Source: Intrasporangium calvum (lineage in GTDB: Bacteria; Actinomycetota; Actinomycetes; Actinomycetales; Dermatophilaceae). From it: a stretch of 64,000 nucleotides of DNA. The notes beneath the pieces were generated by a model. That model ran no database searches, was not told where the DNA came from, and was given only the letters and a program-made list of their open reading frames with translations. This document shows, in pieces, positions 1 to 10,406 of the stretch (position 1 is its first letter; each line of letters begins with the position of its first letter). The translations under genes and the position numbers were made by a program. The stretch spans positions 1 to 64,000 of the forward strand of contig NZ_JAPFQL010000002.1 of assembly GCF_028446585.1 (NCBI RefSeq), given 5' to 3'.

Positions 1-22
1 ACCGCGTGGGGGGCGACGCGCC

Positions 23-610
23 TCAGGCGACGGCGTCGGCCGGTGCGAACTGACCGGCGCGGACACCCTCCATGGCCTTGGTCCAGACGACGAGCTGGTC
101 GAGCATGGGGCCGACGGCGGCCGTCGCGGGCTCGGTCGGGGCCAGGACGGAGAAGTTCTCGAAGTCCGTGAAGATCGAGAGCAGGGCGCTGTTGCGCACG
201 TGCGCCACCTGCATCTCGGAGAGGATCCCGCGCAGGTGCTCGACTGCACGGGCGCCCCCGGCGGAGCCGTAGGAGACAAAACCCGCAGCCTTGTTGACCA
301 GCTCCGGTCCGAGGTAGTCGAGCGCGTTCTTGAGCGCCCCGGTGATGGAGTGGTTGTACTCGGAGACGATGAACACGTAGCCGTCGAACTCGTCCATCCG
401 GGCTGACCAGGCCTTGCTGTGCGCCTTGACACCCGGACCGTAGGCCGGCGGCAGAGCCTCATCCCACACCGGCAGCTCGAAGTCCGCGATGTCGACGATC
501 TCGAACTCCGCGTCCGGGCGCTGGTCCGCGATGGACTTGACCCACGTCGCGACGTTGAGGCTCTGGCGGCCCGGGCGAATGCTTCCGGTGACGATGGCGA
601 TCTTCGTCAT
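23..610 (-). CDS. NADPH-dependent FMN reductase (flavodoxin-like)
   Basis: The 195-residue product matches small NAD(P)H:FMN/quinone oxidoreductases of the flavodoxin-like fold. Near the N-terminus GSIRPGR is the FMN phosphate-binding loop, and YNHSITGALKNALDYL at about residues 85-100 is the family's second flavin motif. The ATG at 610 was chosen over an ATG 51 nt upstream because it has a close GGAAGAG Shine-Dalgarno and starts right before the first beta strand (MTKIAIVTGS). Such enzymes reduce flavins or quinones in the cytosol. A perfect inverted repeat at 647-664 lies just upstream and probably binds a regulator. The exact substrate cannot be told. Confidence 0.88.
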   Translation of the reverse strand: MTKIAIVTGSIRPGRQSLNVATWVKSIADQRPDAEFEIVDIADFELPVWDEALPPAYGPGVKAHSKAWSARMDEFDGYVFIVSEYNHSITGALKNALDYLGPELVNKAAGFVSYGSAGGARAVEHLRGILSEMQVAHVRNSALLSIFTDFENFSVLAPTEPATAAVGPMLDQLVVWTKAMEGVRAGQFAPADAVA

Positions 611-646
611 GTCTCTCTTCCTTGCTTGGGAGTCCCTGTTGGCGAT

Positions 647-664
647 TAGTTGAACTATCAACTA
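647..664. promoter_or_regulatory. Palindromic operator upstream of FMN reductase
   Basis: TAGTTGA-ACTA-TCAACTA is a perfect inverted repeat with 7-bp arms, 37 bp upstream of the reductase start. Its low GC content stands out from the surroundings. The form suits a winged-helix regulator of MarR or HxlR type, which often control flavin/quinone reductases. The regulator is not encoded next to it in this window. Confidence 0.55.
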
Positions 665-688
665 GATCCCGGGATTCCCGGGCCCCAA

Positions 689-702
689 GTGACCTGGGTC
701 AC
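689..702. promoter_or_regulatory. Palindrome GTGACC-TG-GGTCAC
   Basis: A 14-bp inverted repeat lies in the gap between the reductase and the small zinc-ribbon gene at 800. It could be an operator for either. Only the symmetry supports this. Confidence 0.3.
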
Positions 703-799
703 AGGGGCCGGTATCTGGGCGCCTGCCGGAACTCTCTTCTCTCCATCACGACGAACCGCGACCCGGAGTCCTGCTCCGCGCACGGGAGGGGAGCTGGAC

Positions 800-1132
800 A
801 TGGACATCACGTACTGCCCCGAGTGCGGGGCCCCCGCCGAAGTGCTCTGGCGTGCGGACCTCGAGGGCACGAGCGGGCCGGTCGAGCACGCCAAGGTGCT
901 CTGCCTCAACCGGCACGCCTTCTTCTTACCTGCCGAGACGTTGTGGACGCCGGAACCGCCGAAGCGACCCGAGGTCGAGGCGGCTGCGGCTCACCGCCGC
1001 CAGGGCGACCACGACCGGAACGAAGGCGAAGAGGTAACGGGACCGACCTTGGAAGAGGATCGTGAAGGCCGCGATGCCCAGCACAGTCACCGCCAGGATC
1101 AGCACCTCTCTCCGCGCCGGCCCACGCCGTAG
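800..1132 (+). CDS. Small zinc-ribbon-like hypothetical protein
   Basis: A 110-residue reading frame starts at an ATG preceded by GGGAGGGGAG, a strong Shine-Dalgarno. The N-terminus, MDITYCPECGAPAE, carries a CxxC knuckle, and a further Cys and His occur in LCLNRHAFFL, as in small actinobacterial zinc-ribbon proteins of about 60 residues. The last 70 residues are charged and low in complexity. They overlap the 3' end of the convergent membrane-protein gene by about 200 bp, so the tail may be accidental read-through. The CxxC half looks genuine. Function is unknown. Confidence 0.5.
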   Translation: MDITYCPECGAPAEVLWRADLEGTSGPVEHAKVLCLNRHAFFLPAETLWTPEPPKRPEVEAAAAHRRQGDHDRNEGEEVTGPTLEEDREGRDAQHSHRQDQHLSPRRPTP

Positions 1133-2470
1133 CAGCCCTACCCCGGCGACGAGCAGCACGGCGAGCCACAGACCTTGCGCCGCTGCTGCTCGCACCGGGT
1201 ACCAGCGGCCGTGCAGGCCGTTGACCTCGTTGACCGCCGCCGCCAGGGGATCACCCGGCACGACCCGCTCCGGCTGCGAGTCGGGCCCCTCGCCCCAGGC
1301 CCAGAACATGCCATCGCCCCAGTTCCACGCCGCCTTGCTGGCATAGAACTCGAGCATGCCGAGGGGTCCACGCTCGTCCCAGCGGTCGCCGATGAAGGTG
1401 CGGGCGTACTCGCGCATCTCAGCCGGTGTCCGGCCCTCGATCGCCTGCACCATGTCGCGCCGGTACGTGCCGTACTGCACGTCTCCCGACGCGTTGACCT
1501 GCTCGTTCATGCCGTTGGCGAGCCACCAGACCACGGGCGGAGTCACGTCGGGGGCGATACGGTCGGTGTCCAGGCCCGTCGCGGCAGCCGCTCCGGTGGT
1601 GAGCGCCGCGCTCAGCCCGAGGAAGGTCACGGCCGCCGCCAGGCCGGCGGGGATCAGCACGCGTGCTCTGGCGGTCGACCAGTCGTCGGCCAGCCGGACC
1701 ATCGCGACGGCGACCAGCGCCACGATGACCACCGCCGGCGTCGTCTTGACCACGTAGGCCACGGCGATGGCCGCGACCGCCAGGCCGCCGAGAGTCAGCC
1801 GCGCCACCCAGCCGGGCCGGCGCCACGCCGCGGCTGCGAGCGCGACCCCGCCGACGACGAAAGGCATGGCGTAGTAGTCCGTGTAGGGAACGCTCAGCCA
1901 GGGGCTCGTCCCGACGAGCGCGGCGACGACGAGCTGGGTGAACAGGGCAGCACCGCGGCCGGCCACGGGCACGACGAGGAGGTGAGCGGCATACAGCGTC
2001 ACAGCCACGCACACGCCGGTGAGGGTGATGAGGACTGCGACCGGGGCCAGCCCGAGGGCCGCGGCGACCTCGACCCCGAACCGGTCGATGACGAGGAGCG
2101 GGATGTTGTTCGGATACAGCGAGAGGTACTCGTACTCACCGTCGCCCAGCATCCGGCCCGCATGCAGGGACCTGGCCATCTCGAGCATGACACGCGCGTC
2201 CCACCCGAAGTCGTAACGCAGGGCAAGTCCGAGACCGGTGGCGACGGCGCCGCCCACGACGGCCACGCCGACCGGGACCCAACGGTTCTTCAGAGCGCCC
2301 GGCACGCGCCCGAACCACGCCAGCGCGGCACAGACGACCAGGACCGGCACGACGATGGCCCGGTCATAGGTGATGTTGGGCTGCCGTGGGGCGAGCAGCG
2401 CCGTCGCGACGACGAGAACGAGCGAGACCCCGGTCAGTCTGAGCAGCGCTCTGCCGACCGGGGTCTCCAT
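926..2470 (-). CDS. Polytopic membrane protein, GT-C glycosyltransferase-like
   Basis: The 514-residue protein has about ten to twelve hydrophobic segments. A large loop after the second or third helix contains RYDFGWDARVMLEMARS, which resembles the Asp-containing first external loop of GT-C lipid-linked sugar transferases, and FQGRSRYLFAFVPV near the C-terminus is also typical of that class. A long non-membrane stretch at about residues 330-430 (NEQVNASGD to LHGRWYPVR) would lie outside. It would move sugars from a lipid carrier at the membrane. Donor and acceptor are unknown. It ends convergently with the zinc-ribbon gene and starts 12 bp downstream of leuA. Confidence 0.65.
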   Translation of the reverse strand: METPVGRALLRLTGVSLVLVVATALLAPRQPNITYDRAIVVPVLVVCAALAWFGRVPGALKNRWVPVGVAVVGGAVATGLGLALRYDFGWDARVMLEMARSLHAGRMLGDGEYEYLSLYPNNIPLLVIDRFGVEVAAALGLAPVAVLITLTGVCVAVTLYAAHLLVVPVAGRGAALFTQLVVAALVGTSPWLSVPYTDYYAMPFVVGGVALAAAAWRRPGWVARLTLGGLAVAAIAVAYVVKTTPAVVIVALVAVAMVRLADDWSTARARVLIPAGLAAAVTFLGLSAALTTGAAAATGLDTDRIAPDVTPPVVWWLANGMNEQVNASGDVQYGTYRRDMVQAIEGRTPAEMREYARTFIGDRWDERGPLGMLEFYASKAAWNWGDGMFWAWGEGPDSQPERVVPGDPLAAAVNEVNGLHGRWYPVRAAAAQGLWLAVLLVAGVGLLRRGPARREVLILAVTVLGIAAFTILFQGRSRYLFAFVPVVVALAAVSRSRLDLGSLRRFRRPQRLGR

Positions 2471-2481
2471 GGGCCGAGACG

Positions 2482-4263
<1,782 letters not shown>

Positions 4264-4291
4264 TCACTCTCGTCGCTGTGTGGTCTCTGCG

Positions 4292-4307
4292 GTGTCCGGC
4301 CGGACAC
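4292..4307. repeat. 16-bp perfect palindrome in the leuA 5' leader
   Basis: GTGTCCGGCCGGACAC lies between the attenuator hairpin and the leuA ribosome-binding site. It may form an RNA hairpin that takes part in the leader switch, or it may be a protein site. No U-run follows it. Confidence 0.4.
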
Positions 4308-4315
4308 GGGACACT

Positions 4316-4352
4316 CCGCGACGAGGAGGGCCGGGGTCAGGCCTCGTCGCGG
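4316..4352 (-). promoter_or_regulatory. Leucine attenuator hairpin of leuA
   Basis: CCGCGACGAGG at 4316-4326 pairs perfectly with CCTCGTCGCGG at 4342-4352. In the transcript the 5' arm overlaps the last codons of the leucine-rich leader peptide, so a ribosome stalled on its Leu codons would decide whether this hairpin forms. That is the geometry of ribosome-mediated attenuation. The alternative structures have not been folded. Confidence 0.6.
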
Positions 4353-4381
4353 CAGCGAAGGAGAAGCAGCGCCGAACGCAT
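4337..4381 (-). CDS. Leucine-rich leader peptide upstream of leuA
   Basis: A 14-codon frame reads MRSALLLLRCRDEA and stops at TGA, 79 nt before the leuA start. The four consecutive Leu codons (CTG CTT CTC CTT) include CTT, which is rare in such GC-rich genomes. Leader peptides of this form are known for actinobacterial leucine attenuators. The peptide is a sensor of Leu-tRNA charging, not a functional protein. It is too short for ordinary gene callers. Confidence 0.75.
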   Translation of the reverse strand: MRSALLLLRCRDEA

Positions 4382-4390
4382 GTTTTCACC

Positions 4391-4407
4391 GTATGCCGCT
4401 GGGCTGG
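4391..4407 (+). repeat. Dispersed 14-mer copy (leuA leader region)
   Basis: GTATGCCGCTGGGC is present here in plus orientation, just upstream of the leuA leader peptide. On the leuA strand it is followed by TGAAAA, as in the variant copy upstream of lepA. Confidence 0.9.
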
Positions 4408-4458
4408 CTTCGTCCACCACGCGGGCTCGGGTGCCCGGATCCTGAGACCCCCGAGGAG

Positions 4459-5412
4459 TCAGCGCGGTGGGCGAGCGGGGAGCCGACTGCGCCCGAGGGC
4501 CTTCGCTCCCGCGTCGATCGCCTCCAGTCGCTCGGTCACGAGCTGGACCATGAGGTTGGTGGCAGGCGAGAGCACCGCGCCCTGCCGGTGGACGACGGCG
4601 AAGCGGTCGAAGAGTCGGGGACGCAACGGCGCCCAGCCGAGGTGGTCGGGCACGGTCGCCCCGAGCAGGTGGAGCATGCCGAGCGACATGACGGTGTCCG
4701 CCTCACCGCTCGCGGCGATCTCGAGCGTGGTCTCGACGTCCTCCACCTCGACCCGCGTCTGCAGGCTCTGGCCGGCGGCTTCGACGGCTGCTGCCAGCCC
4801 GGCCCGCGTCGCGTCATTGGCCCAGCTGGCCCAGGCGAGGACGAGGGGCGCCTGGCCCAGTGCCGTCGCCGTCACCGGGCCGGCGAGGCGGTCGGCGTGG
4901 GCGCTGACGTAGACGAGCTCGTCATTCATGACGGGATGGACCTCGAGCGTGGGGTCATCGACGGGGAGCGCGATGGCCGCGGCCTCCATCCGTCCGCGGC
5001 GCAGCTGGTCGACGACGTCGGTGGAGTGACGTCCCACGAGCTCGACCCGGACGCCCGGGTGCCGACGCAGCAGCTCGAGCACCACGGTGGAGCCGAGGTA
5101 GAGCCGGGAGGCGCCGAAGACCCCGAAACGGATGGTCCCAGCCTCCAGCTGGTTGACCGCACGGACGGCACTGGTCGCCTGGGCGATCGCGCCGAGGGTC
5201 CGCTCGGCGTGCGGCCGCAGGGCGTGGGCGGCCTCCGTCGGGACGAGTCCGCGCCCGACGCGCTCGAAGAGGCGGGCCCCCAGGGACCTCTCGAGCAGCC
5301 GGACCTGCTCGGAGACCGTCGGCTGGGCATAGCCGAGCCGGGCCGCCGCGGCGGTGAGCGAGCCGAGCTCGTAGGCGGCGAGGAAGACCCGCAGCTGATG
5401 GATCGTGGCCAA
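4459..5412 (-). CDS. LysR-family transcriptional regulator
   Basis: The 317-residue product has the N-terminal winged helix of LysR regulators (MATIHQLRVFLAAYELGSL...AQPTVSEQVRLLERSLGARLF) followed by a substrate-binding fold from about residue 90. I chose the TTG at 5412 because AGGGAA precedes it and it begins at the conserved helix. An ATG at 5469 would almost touch the divergent gene. It is transcribed away from the EamA transporter at 5477, a common pairing in which the regulator controls the exporter. The ligand is unknown. Confidence 0.85.
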   Translation of the reverse strand: MATIHQLRVFLAAYELGSLTAAAARLGYAQPTVSEQVRLLERSLGARLFERVGRGLVPTEAAHALRPHAERTLGAIAQATSAVRAVNQLEAGTIRFGVFGASRLYLGSTVVLELLRRHPGVRVELVGRHSTDVVDQLRRGRMEAAAIALPVDDPTLEVHPVMNDELVYVSAHADRLAGPVTATALGQAPLVLAWASWANDATRAGLAAAVEAAGQSLQTRVEVEDVETTLEIAASGEADTVMSLGMLHLLGATVPDHLGWAPLRPRLFDRFAVVHRQGAVLSPATNLMVQLVTERLEAIDAGAKALGRSRLPARPPR

Positions 5413-5476
5413 GGTGTTCCCTATGGGTGTCCGAGGAAACTGAGGATACCTCGATGGCCGGCATCTCACCTACGGT

Positions 5477-6445
5477 GTGCTCGTGACCGACTCCCCACCC
5501 ATCGCGGCGAGCCACCGCATCGATCGTCGCGGGGCCCTGCTCGTCATGGGCGCCGCCTGCTTCGCTGCCCTGGCGGTCGTCTTCGCCAAGGGCGCCTACG
5601 CTCATGAGGTCCCGGTGGCCACCCTGATGCTGTGGCGTTTCGCGATCGCGGCGGTCGTCTTCTGGTCGATGGTTGCCGTGCGGCGCCCGGCCAGGGTGAG
5701 TCGGCGCACCCTCCTGACCTGTGTCGGGCTGGGGGCGGTCGGCTATGCCCTCCAGTCGCTCTCCTACTTCGGGGCGGTGGCGATCATGGACGCCGGGCTC
5801 GCGGCGCTTCTCGTCTACACCTATCCGGCGATCATCGTGCTCATCGGCTTCCTCACGCGCCGGGAGTCGCCGACTCGCCGACGGATGGTGGCCCTCACCT
5901 GCTCGGGGATCGGGATGCTCCTGCTGCTCGGCCTCGGCGGCTTCGCGGCGGTTTCACCGGTCGGCATCGGTCTCGCGCTCACCGCGGGGACGACGTACGC
6001 GGTCTACACGATCGTCGCCTCCTCCTTGCCCAGGGACGCCGACGTGACCCTGCTGATGGCCGTCGTCTCGACGTCCGCCCTCGTGTCGGTGTCGGGCTTC
6101 ACCGTCGCGACGGGGCAACCGGTCGGCCTGCGGCCCGACCCCGCAGTGCTCGGGTGGGTGCTGGCCTACGTGCTGGTCGGCACGGTCTTCGCCATGTTCC
6201 TCCACCAGAGCGGCATCACCCGCGTGGGGGCCTCGACCGGCGGCATCATCTCGAGCGTCGAGCCCCTCGTCGCCGCGGGGGCGGTCGCCCTCGTCCACGG
6301 TGAGACCATGACGCCCGTCCAGCTGGCCGGTGGCCTCGTCATCCTCGCGGGCGTCGTTCTCGTCCAGCTGCCGTCGCGCACCACCCCCAGCGCCCCCGCA
6401 ACACACCCGCCTGCCGACCGCTCCCCTGTCCTGCAGCCGACCTGA
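5477..6445 (+). CDS. EamA/DMT-family permease
   Basis: The 322-residue protein has ten predicted transmembrane helices in two EamA repeats. The second begins near SPVGIGLALTAGTTYAVYTIV, and GIIS-SVEPLVAAGAVALVHGE near the end is the typical drug/metabolite-transporter helix signature. Such proteins usually export amino acids or other metabolites. GTG starts are possible at 5477 and 5483. Divergent from the LysR gene, with a short shared promoter region that contains GAGG-ATA-CCTC symmetry. The substrate is unknown. Confidence 0.85.
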   Translation: MLVTDSPPIAASHRIDRRGALLVMGAACFAALAVVFAKGAYAHEVPVATLMLWRFAIAAVVFWSMVAVRRPARVSRRTLLTCVGLGAVGYALQSLSYFGAVAIMDAGLAALLVYTYPAIIVLIGFLTRRESPTRRRMVALTCSGIGMLLLLGLGGFAAVSPVGIGLALTAGTTYAVYTIVASSLPRDADVTLLMAVVSTSALVSVSGFTVATGQPVGLRPDPAVLGWVLAYVLVGTVFAMFLHQSGITRVGASTGGIISSVEPLVAAGAVALVHGETMTPVQLAGGLVILAGVVLVQLPSRTTPSAPATHPPADRSPVLQPT

Positions 6446-6464
6446 CCGACCCCGCCACGGGCCC

Positions 6465-6494
6465 GCTGGGCTCGGTCGCCCGACCGAGCCCAGC
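6465..6494. terminator. Hairpin terminator between eamA-like gene and era, partly built from the dispersed repeat
   Basis: GCTGGGCTCGGTCG at 6465-6478 and CGACCGAGCCCAGC at 6481-6494 form a perfect 14-bp stem with a 2-nt loop between two convergent genes. There is no T-run. The right arm runs into a full copy of the dispersed repeat, and the left arm is an inverted copy of its 3' half. Confidence 0.65.
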
Positions 6495-6506
6495 GGCATA
6501 CGGCAT
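6485..6506 (-). repeat. Dispersed 14-mer copy, extended 22-bp form
   Basis: GTATGCCGCTGGGC occurs in minus orientation. Its 22-bp extended form is identical to the copies at 9271-9292 and 53611-53632. Confidence 0.95.
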
Positions 6507-6522
6507 CCGAGCGGCGGCCGCG

Positions 6523-7458
6523 TCAGAAACCGAGCCGCTGGAGCTGCTTCGGGTCGCGCTGCCAGTCCTTGGCCACCTTGACGTGCAGGTCGAGGAAGAC
6601 CTTCTGCCCGAGCAGCGCCTCGATCCCCTTGCGGGCGTTGGTGCCGACCTCGCGCAGCCGGGAGCCGCCACGGCCGATGACGATGGCCTTCTGGCTCGGC
6701 CGCTCGACGAACACGTTGACCCGCACGTCGAGCAGGGGGTTGCCCTCCGGACGTCCCTCGCGCGGCACCATCTCCTCGACGACGACCGCGAGGGAGTGCG
6801 GCAGCTCGTCGCGCACGCCCTCGAGCGCCGCCTCCCGGACGAGCTCGGCGATCATGACAGCCTCCGGCTCGTCCGTCAGGACGCCGTCGGGATAGAGCTG
6901 CGGCGACTCCGGCAGATAGGACGCGAGGACGTCACGCACCTCCTCGACCTGCTCGCCCGACACAGCCGAGCAGGGGATGATCGCGTCCCAGTCGCCGAGC
7001 TGGTCGATCGCGATGAGGTGCTCGGCCAAGCGGTCCCGGTCGACTGCGTCGGCCTTGGTCGCGATCGCGACCACGGGCCGGCGGCGCACGGACCGCAGCT
7101 CGGCCAGCTCGTTGGCGATGAACGTGTCGCCCGGTCCGATCCGCTGGTCCGACGGGAGGCAGAAGCCGATGACGTCGACCTCGAGCAGGGTCTCGCGGAC
7201 GAGGTCGTTGAGCCGCTCGCCGAGGAGCGTGCGCGGCTTGTGCAGCCCCGGCGTGTCCACGAGGATCAGCTGGGCCGAGGCCGTCGTCGCGACCCCACGA
7301 ATCGTGTGACGGGTCGTCTGCGGCTTCGAGCTCGTGATGGCGACCTTCTGCCCGACGAGAGCGTTGGTCAACGTCGACTTGCCGGCGTTCGGACGTCCGA
7401 TGAGGCAGGCGAAGCCCGCCCGGTAGCTGCCCGACTCGTCAGTGCGTTGCGTGCCCAT
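6523..7458 (-). CDS. era: GTPase Era
   Basis: Era binds 16S rRNA and helps 30S subunit maturation. The 311-residue protein shows the G1 loop [14 protein letters not shown], switch region [12 protein letters not shown]3 VDTPGLHKP, and G4 ATKAD. A KH RNA-binding domain fills the C-terminus ([20 protein letters not shown]). The start overlaps the 3' end of the upstream CBS-domain gene by 20 bp, so the two are probably translated together. It is the last gene of the phoH-ybeY-CorC-era operon, and the hairpin at 6465-6494 ends it. Confidence 0.96.
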   Translation of the reverse strand: MGTQRTDESGSYRAGFACLIGRPNAGKSTLTNALVGQKVAITSSKPQTTRHTIRGVATTASAQLILVDTPGLHKPRTLLGERLNDLVRETLLEVDVIGFCLPSDQRIGPGDTFIANELAELRSVRRRPVVAIATKADAVDRDRLAEHLIAIDQLGDWDAIIPCSAVSGEQVEEVRDVLASYLPESPQLYPDGVLTDEPEAVMIAELVREAALEGVRDELPHSLAVVVEEMVPREGRPEGNPLLDVRVNVFVERPSQKAIVIGRGGSRLREVGTNARKGIEALLGQKVFLDLHVKVAKDWQRDPKQLQRLGF

Positions 7459-8752
7459 GGGCTTCCTCCGTCTCGTGGGCCGGGGCGTCCGGCTCGTCGG
7501 TGGCCACCCGGTGCACGATGACCGAGGCCACCCGGTGCCGGCGACCGGCCATCCGCTCGGCCGTCAGCGACAACCCGGCCACCGTGCCGGACGACCCGAC
7601 GATGGGCACCCGGCCGATCACCTTGGTCAGCAGGCCGCCGACGGTGTCGACGTCGTCCTCGTCGATGGTCACGTCGAAGAGCTCGGCGAGGTCGTCGATG
7701 TCCATCGACGCGGGGACGCGCAGGGTGCCGTCCTCGAGCTCCTCGATGCCCGGAGCCTCCCGGTCGTGCTCGTCGGCGATCTCGCCGACGATCTCCTCGA
7801 TGATGTCCTCGATGGTGATCAGCCCGGCGGTGCCGCCGTACTCGTCGACGACGATGGCGAAGTGCGTCTGGTCGCGCTGCATCTCGCGGAGCAGGTCGTC
7901 GACCGGCTTGCTCTCCGGCACGAAGTGCATCGGCCGCATCACCTCGGTCGCCGGGTGCTTCGCGTCCTCCGGGGCGGCGTTGAGACGGCGCGCCACGTCC
8001 TTGAAGTAGAGCAGCCCGAGGATGTCGTCGGTGTCCTCACCGACCACGGGGATCCGCGAGAAGCCGGACCGCAGGAAGAGTGACATCGCGCTGCGCAGCG
8101 TCTTGTCGTGCTCGATGACCACCATGTCGGTCCGGGGCACCATGACCGCCCGGGCCACCGTGTCACCGAGCTCGAAGACCGAGTGGATCATCTCGCGCTC
8201 GTCCGCCTCGATCACCTCCGACTCCCCCGCCATGTCGAGCAGGTCACGCAGCTCCGACTCGGTCTGGAAGGGGCCGTCGCGGTAGCCCTTGCCGGGCGTC
8301 ACCGCGTTGCCGAGGACGACGAGGAGCCTGGCGAGCGGCCCGAGGATGCGGTGCAGGCCCACGGCGAACGGCGCGCTCCACAGCGCGACGGACTCGAAGT
8401 TCTGCCGGCCGAGCGTGCGCGGGGAGACGCCGACGACGACGAACGACACGACGGCCATGATGGCGATCGACAGGAGCAGCGCCTGCAGGGTCGAGTCGAT
8501 GGCCCGCGCGACGGCCAGCGTCACCAGGACCGCGGTCGTCGCCTCGGCGACGACGCGCAGGAAGGCGATGACCGAGACGTAGGGCGGCGACTCGGCGACG
8601 ACCTTGACGAGCGACTTCGCCCCGGAGCGCCCCTCCTCGTAGAGCTCGAGGGCGCGCACCCGTGACATGCGGAAGATGGCGGCCTCGGCGGCGGACAGGA
8701 GGAAGGCGATGACGATGCTGACGACCGCCGGGATGACGAGCTGGGGGAACAT
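7439..8752 (-). CDS. Hemolysin/CorC family protein with DUF21 and CBS domains
   Basis: The 437-residue protein has an N-terminal DUF21 membrane domain with about four helices (residues 1-150), a tandem CBS pair (about 190-320, containing [12 protein letters not shown] and [28 protein letters not shown]), and a C-terminal CorC_HlyC domain. Members act in magnesium or cobalt efflux, with CBS domains sensing adenylates. The name hemolysin is historical. It lies between ybeY (7-bp gap) and era (overlap), the standard actinobacterial order. Confidence 0.92.
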   Translation of the reverse strand: MFPQLVIPAVVSIVIAFLLSAAEAAIFRMSRVRALELYEEGRSGAKSLVKVVAESPPYVSVIAFLRVVAEATTAVLVTLAVARAIDSTLQALLLSIAIMAVVSFVVVGVSPRTLGRQNFESVALWSAPFAVGLHRILGPLARLLVVLGNAVTPGKGYRDGPFQTESELRDLLDMAGESEVIEADEREMIHSVFELGDTVARAVMVPRTDMVVIEHDKTLRSAMSLFLRSGFSRIPVVGEDTDDILGLLYFKDVARRLNAAPEDAKHPATEVMRPMHFVPESKPVDDLLREMQRDQTHFAIVVDEYGGTAGLITIEDIIEEIVGEIADEHDREAPGIEELEDGTLRVPASMDIDDLAELFDVTIDEDDVDTVGGLLTKVIGRVPIVGSSGTVAGLSLTAERMAGRRHRVASVIVHRVATDEPDAPAHETEEAHGHATH

Positions 8753-8759
8753 CGCGGCC

Positions 8760-9227
8760 TCAGTCGACCGGTCTGTTGCGCGTCGCGAGGAAGGTGAGGA
8801 GCAGCTGGCGCTGCAGCTCGAACATCTCGCGCTCCTCGTCCGGCTCGGCGTGGTCGTAGCCGAGCAGGTGCAGGATGCCGTGCGTCGTCAGGAGCAGCAT
8901 CTCCTCCATCGGCGCGTGACCCGCGTCGGCGGCCTGGCGCGTCGCGACGGAGGGGCACAGGACGATGTCGCCGAGCGTGCCCTCCTCCGGCTCCTGGCCC
9001 TCCTTGCCGGGCCGCAGCTCGTCCATCGGGAAGCTCATGACATCGGTCGGGCCGGGCAGGTCCATCCACTGCTCGTGCAGCACCGTCATGGCCGGCTCGT
9101 CGACGAGCTTGATGCACAGGTCAGCCTGCGGGTGCACCCGCATCTGCTCCATGACGTAGCGGGCGCAGGACAGCAGCTCCAGCTCGTCGACGGTCTCGTC
9201 GGTCTCGTTGAGCACGTCGATGCTCAT
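8760..9227 (-). CDS. ybeY: Endoribonuclease YbeY
   Basis: YbeY is a zinc metalloendoribonuclease used in 16S rRNA 3'-end processing and ribosome quality control. The 155-residue protein carries the diagnostic [12 protein letters not shown], where three histidines bind zinc, and [11 protein letters not shown], typical of the family. The length is normal. Its ATG overlaps the phoH stop by 4 bp, so the pair is translationally coupled. Confidence 0.96.
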   Translation of the reverse strand: MSIDVLNETDETVDELELLSCARYVMEQMRVHPQADLCIKLVDEPAMTVLHEQWMDLPGPTDVMSFPMDELRPGKEGQEPEEGTLGDIVLCPSVATRQAADAGHAPMEEMLLLTTHGILHLLGYDHAEPDEEREMFELQRQLLLTFLATRNRPVD

Positions 9228-10393
9228 GCGCGCTCCTCCTGCTCGGCTGCTGGCGCCGATGCGTTCGATGATGCCGTATGCCGCTGGGCTCGCCGCCGCT
9301 CGCGAGTGGCCTCGGGGCTGCCCCCGTCGCCGCCCGCCTGCCGGGTCGCGTCCTTGGCGGCGCGGCTGGCCCTGCGCCGGCCGCGGACCTCGTCGCGCTC
9401 GTAGGCGTCCACGATGGCGCTGACGAGCCGGTGCCGGACGACGTCGTTGGACGTCAGCTCGGCGAAGTGGATGTCGTCGATGTCGCCGAGGATGTCGCGC
9501 ACCACCCGCAGCCCGGAGCGGGTCCCGCCGGGCAGGTCGACCTGGGTGATGTCGCCCGTCACGACCATCTTGGAGCCGAAGCCGAGGCGGGTCAGGAACA
9601 TCTTCATCTGCTCCATCGAGGTGTTCTGCGCCTCGTCGAGGATGATGAACGCCGAGTTCAGCGACCGGCCACGCATGTAGGCCAAGGGTGCGACCTCGAT
9701 GGTGCCGGAGGCCAGCAGCTTGGGGATCGTCTCGGGCGCGATCATGTCGTGCAGGGCGTCGTAGAGCGGGCGCAGGTAGGGGTCGATCTTGTCGTTGAGG
9801 GTGCCGGGCAGGAACCCGAGCCGCTCCCCCGCCTCGACGGCCGGCCGGGTGAGGATGATCCGGTCGACCTGCTTGGCCTGCAGGGCGGCCACGGCCTTGG
9901 CCATGGCGAGGTACGTCTTGCCCGTGCCGGCCGGGCCGATGCCGAAGACGATGGTGTGCTCGTCGATGGCGTCGACGTAGCGCTTCTGGTTGAGCGTCTT
10001 GGGCCGGACCGTGCGGCCGCGGTGGCTGACGATGTTCATCGTCAGCACGTCGGCGGGCCGCTCCATCGTCTGGTCGCGCAGCATCGAGATCGATCGCTCG
10101 ACGGCGTCGCGGTTGAGCGGCTGACCGGCCTCGACGATGACGAGCAGCTCGTCGAGGAGCCCGTCGATGATGTCGAGCTCACCCGTGGGCCCCGTGAAGC
10201 TCATCTCGTTGCCGCGCACGTGCGTGTCGACGAGCGGGAACTGGCGCTCCATGGTCCGCAGCAGCTCGTCCCGCGGCCCGAGCAGGGAGACCATCTCGAT
10301 GGGCGGTGGGATCTCGCGGGTGAGGCGGTGCGCCTCGCGTGAGGCTGCCGGGGTGGAAGGGTCGGAATCGAACGGGTCGTCGTCGTCACTCAT
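9224..10393 (-). CDS. phoH: PhoH-family ATPase
   Basis: The 389-residue protein is a PhoH/PhoL-type P-loop ATPase, probably a helicase-like factor acting on RNA together with YbeY. Walker A is [13 protein letters not shown] at about residue 157. [10 protein letters not shown] is Walker B, and [14 protein letters not shown] is the conserved following strand. The Arg/Ala-rich C-terminal tail is not conserved. It contains a copy of the dispersed repeat, read here as RAQRHTA. It overlaps ybeY and lies 13 bp downstream of the carboxypeptidase gene. Confidence 0.93.
   Translation of the reverse strand: MSDDDDPFDSDPSTPAASREAHRLTREIPPPIEMVSLLGPRDELLRTMERQFPLVDTHVRGNEMSFTGPTGELDIIDGLLDELLVIVEAGQPLNRDAVERSISMLRDQTMERPADVLTMNIVSHRGRTVRPKTLNQKRYVDAIDEHTIVFGIGPAGTGKTYLAMAKAVAALQAKQVDRIILTRPAVEAGERLGFLPGTLNDKIDPYLRPLYDALHDMIAPETIPKLLASGTIEVAPLAYMRGRSLNSAFIILDEAQNTSMEQMKMFLTRLGFGSKMVVTGDITQVDLPGGTRSGLRVVRDILGDIDDIHFAELTSNDVVRHRLVSAIVDAYERDEVRGRRRASRAAKDATRQAGGDGGSPEATRERRRAQRHTASSNASAPAAEQEERA
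9271..9292 (+). repeat. Dispersed 14-mer copy inside phoH, 22-bp form
   Basis: The copy lies in the poorly conserved C-terminal tail of phoH. In the gene's sense it is read in the frame Ala-Gln-Arg-His-Thr. Confidence 0.95.
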
Positions 10394-10406
10394 CGTGGGT
10401 CCGAGT

